Source: Eutrema japonicum
Taxonomy: Eukaryota > Streptophyta > Magnoliopsida > Brassicales > Brassicaceae
Reading direction: 5' to 3'
NCBI GenBank assembly: GCA_030161315.1
Contig: BSQW01000005.1
Span: 43,678,274 to 43,742,273, forward strand
DNA: 64,000 nt
The notes beneath the pieces were generated by a model. It saw only the letters and a program-made list of their open reading frames with translations, did not search any database and was not told the DNA's origin. Within the stretch, counting starts at the first letter, position 1, and each line of letters opens with the position of its first letter. The translations under genes were made by a program, and so were the position numbers. Below are positions 57,223 through 64,000 of the stretch, in pieces.

Positions 57223-57652
57223 ATGGCGGCAATTTCTACGTTCTTCCTTCTCTTCCTCATACCCCTTGTCCCACTCTCGCTTCTCGTTATCTTGGCCTTA
57301 ATCGTACGTACACCCTCGTCCCATCCGAATCCCAATAAAGTCACGTCACGTCTTCATCACCGGCGGATCTAGCGGCATAGGTCTTGCTCTCGCCCAACGC
57401 GCCGCTTCCGAGGGTCCTCGCGTCTCCATCCTCGCCCGATCCGCCGGAAAGCTCGAGGAGGCCAAACAATCTATCAAGCTCGCCACTGGTGTTGAAGTCG
57501 CCACGTTTTCCGCCGACGTTCGCGATTACGACGCCGTGTCGAAGGCGATTGACGAATCGGAGCCGATCGATGTGTTGATTGTAAATCAAGGCGTGTTTGT
57601 GGCGAAGGAGCTGGATAAGCATAGTCCAGAGGATCTGGATCTAAATAGCTAA
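57223..57652 (+). pseudogene. Captured 3-ketodihydrosphinganine reductase (TSC10) fragment
   Basis: The first ~140 codons of the gene are recognisable. There is a membrane-anchor start (ATG at 57223; MAAISTFFLLFLIPLVPLSL), then, after a frame disruption near 57340, the SDR cofactor loop FITGGSSGIGLALAQRAASE. It continues with VATFSADVRDYDAVSKAIDE and VLIVNQGVF (the NAG-like motif region). The catalytic YxxxK and the C-terminal membrane helices are absent. TSC10 reduces 3-ketosphinganine in the ER as the second step of sphingolipid synthesis. With the frameshift and truncation this copy cannot encode the enzyme. It lies inside Pack-MULE B and is a captured fragment. Confidence 0.85.
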
Positions 57653-57949
57653 GTTTGTCCCAATGTTGTTATCAAGGACATTTATTGAGTGTTATATAGC
57701 TGGTATTGAGATTACGTTTTTTTCCCATGATTTTCTTTTCAGGTTGTGATGGTTTCTGTGTTGTCTTTGTCTTCTTCTTTTATCGGAAGATTTCTTGGTG
57801 TTCGAATATATCTATTTATCATTTCAGGTAAATAACAAAGTTGAGTCGATGATCAAGCTTGTTGAAGATATTCTATTTAATGATCCAAAGTCGATTTGCC
57901 GACCTTTGTTCCCATCCCAACACCTTACTAAATCAACAAGAAACATAAA

Positions 57950-58590
57950 AAGTATGATTTCGCTTAAGTCATGAAGAGACGAACTATAAATGATTATATT
58001 ACCTGTTGATTTTCATGCGTAAATGAAGCATCCGAACATGTGTTGTTGTTTGCCTACACAAAGAAAGAAAGATACAAATGTTGAAATAATTCTTTCTGGA
58101 AATTCAACGTATTTAGGAAACATTTAAGAACATATATAACATATTTAGGAAAGCCTTCCTCAATCAACAAGAAAGATAAAAAGTATGATTTCAAAGTCAT
58201 GCAGAGATAAACTATAAAAGACTATATTACATATTGATTTTCATGCGTAAATGAAGCATCCGAACATATGTTGTTGTTTGCCTACACAAAGAAAGAAATA
58301 TACAAATGTTGAAATGATCCTTTCTGGAAATGCAACATATTTAGGAAACATTTAGGAACATATATAACGTATTTAGGAAAGCCTTCCTAAATCAACAAGA
58401 AACAGAAAAAGTATGATTTCAAAGTCATGCAGAGACAAACTAAAAAAGACTATATTACATGTTGATTTTCATGCGTAAATGAAGCATCCAAACATGTGTT
58501 GTTGTTTGCCTACACAAATAAAGAAAGATACAAATGTTGAAATGATCATTTCTGGAAATGCAACGTATTTAGGAACCATTTAAGAACATA
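57950..58590. repeat. 228-bp tandem units, long form of the satellite
   Basis: CTACACAAA recurs at 58054, 58282 and 58510, an exact 228-bp period. Each unit includes one ~85-bp satellite-like core (CGTATTTAGGAA...CCTTCCTAAATC) plus a ~140-bp segment containing TTTTCATGCGTAAATGAAGC. The same extra segment appears in the last units of array A. Confidence 0.85.
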
Positions 58591-61330
58591 TATAACGTAT
58601 TTCGGAAAGATTTCCTAAATGAACAAATGATGAAAACTGATCATTTCTTGAAAATGAAACGTATTTAGGAACATATATAACGTATTTCAGAAAGTCTTCT
58701 GAAATGAACAAATGATGAAAAATGATCCTTTCTTGAAAATGAATCGTATTTAGGAACATATATAACGTGTTTCAGAAAGACTTCCTAAATGAACAAATGA
58801 TGAAAACTGATCCTTTCTTGAAAATAAAATGTATTTAGTAACATATATAACGTATTTCTGAAAGACTTCCGAAATGAACAAATGATGAAAACTGATCATT
58901 TTTTGAAAATGAAACGTATTTAGGAACATATATAACGTATTTCGGAAAGTCTTCCGAAATGAACAAATGATGAAAAATGATCCTTTCTTGAAAATGAATC
59001 GTATTTAGGAACATATATAACGTATTTCGGAAAGACTTCCTAAATGAACAAATGATGAAAACTGGTCCTTTCTTGAAAATGAAACGTATTTAGGAACATA
59101 TATAACGTATTTTGGAAAGTCTTCCGAAATAAATAAATGATGAAAAATTTAGGAACCATTTAGGAACCATTTAGGAACATATATAACGTATTTCGGAAAG
59201 ACTTCCTAAATGAACAAATGATGAAAACTGATCATTTCTTGAAAATGAAATGTATTTAGGAACATATATAACGTATTTCTGAAAGACTTCCGAAATGAAC
59301 AAATGATGAAAAATGATCCTTTTTGAAAATGAAACGTATTTAGGAACATATATAACGTATTTCAGAAAGTCTTCCGAAATGAACAAATGATGAAAAATGA
59401 TCCTTTCTTGAAAATGAATCGTATTTAGGAACATATATAACGTATTTCGGAAAGACTTCCTAAATGAACAAATGATGAAAACTGATCATTTCTTGAAAAT
59501 GAAATGTATTTAGGAACATATATAACGTATTTCTGAAAGACTTCCGAAATGAACAAATGATGAAAAATGATCCTTTTTTGAAAATGAAACGTATTTAGGA
59601 ACATATATAACGTATTTCGGAAAGTCTTCCGAAATGAACAAATGATGAAAAAATGATCCTTTCTTGAAAATGAATCGTATTTAGGAACATATATAACGTA
59701 TTTAGGAAAGCTTTCCTAAATGATGAAAAATGATCCTTTCTGGAAATGAAACGTATTTAGGAACCATTTAGGAACATTTATAACGTATTTAGGAAAGTCT
59801 TCCTAAATGATGAAAAATGATCCTTTCTGGAAATGAAACGTATTTAGGAACATATATAACGTATTTAGGAAAGCTTTCCTAAATGATGAAAAATGATCTT
59901 TTCTTGAAAATGAATCGTATTTAGGAAGATATATAACGTATTTCGGAAAGACTTCCTAAATGAACAAATGATTAAAACTGATCTTTTTTGAAAATGAAAC
60001 GTATTTAGGAACATATATAACGTATTTCGGAAAGACTTCCTAAATGAACAAATGATGAAAAATGATCATTTCTTGAAAAAGAAATGTATTTAGGAACATA
60101 TATAACGTATTTCTGAAAGACTTCCGAAATGAACAAATGATGAAAAATGATCCTTTTTTGAAAATGAAACGTATTTAGGAACATATATAACGTATTTCAG
60201 AAAGTCTTCCGAAATGAACAAATGATGAAAAATGATCCTTTCTTGAAAATGAATCGTATTTAGGAACATATATAACGTATTTCGGAAAGACTTCATAAAT
60301 GAACAAATGATGAAAACTGGTCCTTTCTTGAAAATGAAATGTATTTAGGAACATATATAACGTATTTCTGAAAGACTTCCGAAATGAACAAATGATGAAA
60401 AATGATCCTTTTTTGAAAATGAAACGTATTTAGGAACATATATAACGTATTTCGGAAAGTCTTCCGAAATGAACAAATGATGAAAAATGATCATTTCTTG
60501 AAAATGAATCGTATTTAGGAACATATATAACGTATTTAGGAAAGCTTTCCTAAATGATGAAAAATGATCCTTTCTGGAAATGAAACGTATTTAGGAACCA
60601 TTTAGGAACATTTATAACGTATTTAGGAAAGTCTTCCTAAATGATGAAAAATGATCCTTTCTGGAAATGAAACGTATTTAGGAACATATATAACGTATTT
60701 AGGAAAGCTTTCCTAAATGATGAAAAATGATCTTTTCTTGAAAATGAATCGTATTTAGGAAGATATATAACGTATTTCGGAAAGACTTCCTAAATGAACA
60801 AATGATTAAAACTGATCTTTTTTTGAAAATGAAACGTATTTAGGAACATATATAACGTATTTCGGAAAGACTTCCTAAATGAACAAATGATGAAAAATGA
60901 TATTTTCTTGAAAATGAATCGTATTTAGGAACATATATAACGTATTTCGGAAAGACTTTCTAAATGAATTAATGATTAAAATTGATCTTTTCTTGAAAAT
61001 GAAACGTATTTAGGAATATATATAACGTATTCCGGAAAGACTTCCTAAATAAAAAAATGATTAAAACTGATCCTTTCTTGAAAATGAAACGTATTTAGGA
61101 ACATATATAACGTATTTCGGAAAGTCTTCTGAAATTAACAAAAACAGAAAACGATATTTCCTGTAGATTTCCATGCTTAAATGAAGCTTCAGAACAAATG
61201 TGTTGTTGGTTTGTCTACACAAAGAAATAAAGAAATATTCAAATGATGAAAGCTGATAGATTGTAACATCAGAACAAATGTGTTGTTGTGTTGTTGTTTT
61301 GTCTACACAAAGAAATAAAGAAATATCTTC
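58591..61330. repeat. Satellite array B: ~85-bp palindrome-bearing units
   Basis: Same family as the array at 11001-14660: ACATATATAACGTATTT plus a palindromic core, here more often TTTCGGAAAGTCTTCCGAAA. Some units have both arms changed together (AGGA/TCCT versus CGGA/TCCG). The variant GGAACATTTATAACG at 59771 recurs at 60605, marking an 834-bp higher-order duplication. Toward the right end (from ~61080) units are longer and include the TTTGTCTACACAAAG segment. Confidence 0.93.
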
Positions 61331-62410
61331 TTTTTGCCAACACTTTTGTATGTTAATACTACATTTGTTTGCTTATAGATTGTAGCAGCTACATATTCCA
61401 GAGTGACTAGGGAAATTGAGATTTAAACTTTTTATTTCTTCTGGTGAATTGATCATCTTAGTCCGGCTGGAGCTGTTAGACTGCCTTCTCATGGTCTTCC
61501 CATGGCTCTCTAGGCAAGAGTCCCATCGTAATCCTAAACCCAAACGTAAACCCAAACGTAAGTTCCATTTTAGCATGAATGAAGCCAACACAATGATCTC
61601 GAGTTTCTTTGTCAAAGCAAATTAGTGAAACCAAAACAAAAACAGCAAAGCCTCACGGATCTTTGAGATATAAGACAAAACCACCCACGCTAGTGTAGAC
61701 CAATCACAGTACTCTTGTAGTCTTTGGAATTGGCCGTAAAATCTGAGGTAAAGAAAACTCTGAACAAGGCAATAAAAATAGAAAACAATAATGAGGAGCT
61801 TAAGCATACGAATCAGAACAAAATTCCCCTCGCAAGTCAAATCAAGGAAACTAAGAAAACGTCCATCACCAAAGACATCAAGGGCAGCCAATTCCACACC
61901 AATCGGAACAAATTCTAACAATAAGCATATGAATCATCCAACGATTCATCCGAACAACAGCGAGAAGAATCAATTTCAAACGACAAGAAAGGATTTTCAC
62001 GCAAGCTGAAAAGAAGGGATCGAAAAACCTGAGAAGCTCGTAGCGAGAGAAACTGAGATGATAAAAGTGACTAACCATTGTTGAAAAGAGCCGAATCACA
62101 CGTTCTCGTTCTGATAGACACGAATCTGTTTCACGAGAATCTCGTTCGTTTCAGCCATCGGAGAAGAAGATGATGACGACGGCGATGGTGAAGTGATTCT
62201 TTGAGTCGTGCCTGAAATAGATGATGATTGATGATGATCGAGAGATGATCGGTGATGATTGATGAGATCGCAAAATAGATGATCAACGATGATTGATGAG
62301 ATCGCTAAATTCCCAGATCTTAGATCGGGAGAGAAAGAAAAAATTTTGGGTAAATTTCTTTTGTATTTTATTTTAATAATAAATACAAGTAAACTAAGGA
62401 TAAAATGGTC
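61331..62410. other. Unrecognised cargo at the right of Pack-MULE B
   Basis: Exon-like, GC-richer patches, including a minus-strand frame starting MAETNEILVKQIRVYQNENV (from ~62157). GATGATTGATGAGATCGC-type repeats occur at ~62225-62310. I cannot name a source gene; it may be another captured fragment. Confidence 0.4.
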
Positions 62411-62516
62411 TTTTGGGTCTTTAATGAATGCTAAAAATGGGGCTTTTTTATTAGGGTGTTAGTTTGGTCAGGAAGTTTTCAAAATGTGCTATTTTGATCA
62501 ATTTCTCTAATTCGAC

Positions 62517-62950
62517 AAACAATATGGTCCACTTTCTCATGCGGTATTTAAAAAAACGAATGTTGTTTTTATTATATGGAATAGAAGAAACACACAGTAA
62601 AAATTCTTAACTATTCGTGCTAAACAAACTACTATAAGCTCATATTACAACAACATAAACCGGTTCACACTACCCGAACCATGGCTAAAATGACAATAAC
62701 CAATTCTCCTTGACCAAAAAATTTCTGCTTCATAACACTTTTCTTATACTAAAGAAAAGCAGAGTAACCTGTCCCATCAATGAGACACTAAATCCCAGAA
62801 ATAAGAAGCATTTTTTTTCATATTCTTCAGAAAATGTACAGTAATCTGCGATCCAATTCGGTCCAGCTCGAGATAATCTGGAAGCGTTTCATTCCGGTTC
62901 CAAGAATCGTATGGTTCGGTTTCAAGAATTTGTGTCTGGCTTTATCTCTC
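62517..62950. other. 3' flank of the GT14 gene
   Basis: Presumed 3' UTR and downstream sequence of the minus-strand glycosyltransferase gene. Nothing else is seen. Confidence 0.4.
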
Positions 62951-64000
62951 TCAGACCACTGTGCTCGTGTAGTTTGGGAAGAGTCTGACCAGTTTATTAA
63001 CAGAATCTGAGTGAAACTTCCTTGCGAATAGATAACATGGTCGTCTAATTCCGTTCCATGTACAAGGCCAATGCAGCTCTTCTCCACGCTAAGAAAAAGA
63101 AAACACAAAAGATAAATGAAGAAATACATTTCATATATTCAGTGTTTTTGAATGCAGTAAACGAGTAATGTACCTTGCCAACGCTTGTTACGTGTACACT
63201 CATGTCGTTGGACTGCAAGAAACCGAGGAGGGGAAGTATGTATCAAATAAAAAACGAGGAAACGAAAGAAAGGAGATAGGGAATTTGGATACTTTCTCAC
63301 TGAATCTGTACAATGAATTTGGATACACCGCATTAAATGAACCACTTCTAACTGATTAGTAACAACCATCTTGTTGAGCTAACCGGTTAAACCGGATGAT
63401 GACCGGTTTACTCTGTGATAGTATAAGATGTTTGATTGATGTGTTGAAAGGAGTGTTGTTGTGACATTACCGTGATATTTTTCAAGAACTTGAGTGAGAC
63501 TTCACGAGCTCTGTATGTCTTTGGATGCCATCTACGCTCAGACCAATCAACATATGTGACTGACCAGTTTGAGATTCCTCCAGGATCAAGCATCTTTGAA
63601 GAAGAAGAAGAAGAAACATTTCATTAAGGGACTAGAATCAAAGTTGTATAAGAGAAAGAGAAAGAGAAAGAGAAAGAGAAAGAGAGAGTTGTTTAAATTG
63701 ATCCACTCACATGGAAGAATGTAGGCAGGTAATGTTCATCTGCGATGCAGTTCTTATTTGCTTCTACCCCGGGCTGAAATAAGGACTTGCGATATTATTA
63801 GCAAGAGGCCAGCTTAAGATAAATCTAAGCTTGGTGACTTCTAATTATATAACTCAGTCATAAACAGTTAGGCGATAATGGCTAAAATATGCAAACGAGA
63901 ACTGTGACACAAAAGAAAACCGAACTTACTCTGCAATACTCCCGGAATTTTGAGTAGTAGAGATTATCAGCCATCACTATCAAAGCGTGTTGACGCTTCA
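62951..64000 (-). CDS. Core-2/I-branching beta-1,6-GlcNAc-transferase family protein (GT14), 3' part
   Basis: Five exons of a gene that continues past the window: 63930-64000, 63711-63773, 63471-63593, 63174-63212 and 62951-63088 (TGA stop). All introns are GT-AG and in frame. The sequence has the conserved block LKRQHALIVMADNLYYSKFR, then NCIADEHYLPTFFHMLDPGG, NWSVTYVDWSERRWHPKTYR and CTWNGIRRPCYLFARKF, diagnostic of plant DUF266/GT14 proteins. These are Golgi type II membrane glycosyltransferases thought to act on wall or arabinogalactan glycans; the exact acceptor is unknown to me. The N-terminal anchor and first half of the catalytic domain are outside. It fits the At5g57270 orthologue (recalled). 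Confidence 0.9.
63651..63688. repeat. (GAGAAA)n microsatellite in a GT14 intron
   Basis: About six hexamer units of AGAGAA in the intron between exons 63471-63593 and 63711-63773. Confidence 0.85.

Larger units (their letters stand above)
56934..62507. mobile_element. Pack-MULE B: sister element with TSC10 fragment and satellite array
   Basis: A 5.57-kb element bounded by a perfect 9-bp duplication TAATTCGAC (56925-56933 and 62508-62516). Its ~90-bp ends match those of the element at 9293-16140: left GGGCAATTCTATAAAATAGC; right end reverse-complemented GAGAAATTGATCAAAATAGC, each followed by (T/A)GCACC and TAGCATTCATTAAA blocks. Contents in order: a TSC10 fragment, 228-bp tandem units, the ~85-bp satellite array, then unrecognised exon-like sequence. 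Outside the termini and the satellite, its cargo is wholly different from Pack-MULE A. No transposase is encoded. Confidence 0.88.

Overview
This window is nuclear DNA of a flowering plant of the Brassicaceae, probably Arabidopsis or a very close relative. It has GT-AG introns, an AT-rich intergenic background, plant-type retrotransposons, Helitrons, MULEs and SINEs. Its gene order matches, from memory, the A. thaliana interval At5g57200 to At5g57270. Gene identities rest on protein motifs, exon structure and length; the locus numbers are recalled, not searched.

Backbone genes, left to right: the 3' end of an ANTH-domain clathrin-assembly protein (+), a TBC/RabGAP protein (-), the cytochrome P450 CYP81F2 (+, indole glucosinolate 4-hydroxylation), a thioredoxin-fold protein without CXXC (+), the oxysterol-binding-related protein ORP4C (+), a P-class PPR protein (-, broken by one in-frame stop), and the 3' part of a GT14 core-2/I-branching glycosyltransferase (-). 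The P450 expected between the PPR and GT14 genes (CYP71B10, At5g57260) is absent; that interval holds only transposons. The genes do not form a pathway; they are collinear housekeeping and defence loci.

Most of the remaining sequence is mobile DNA, and many copies are delimited here by target-site duplications (TSDs). The most striking are two related MULE-type elements (9293-16140 and 56934-62507). Each has about 90-bp imperfect terminal inverted repeats and a perfect 9-bp TSD. Each carries captured host-gene fragments (RNF170-like RING E3 and an RGI-type LRR receptor kinase in one; the sphingolipid reductase TSC10 in the other). Each also carries a 2.5-3.5 kb array of the same ~85-bp satellite with a palindromic core. 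A third, smaller MULE-like element (5775-6581, 10-bp TSD) carries a different, 61-bp minisatellite.

Other elements: a non-autonomous LTR retrotransposon (26263-29293) inserted just upstream of the thioredoxin gene; a Ty3/gypsy element (50267-55499) whose polyprotein frame runs through the polypurine tract into the 3' LTR and which lost part of RT to integrase; a Helitron (47971-49563); LINE 3' fragments; tRNA-derived SINEs; a Tourist-like MITE; a Harbinger deletion derivative; and two inverted copies of an unnamed repeat carrying many short dispersed motifs.
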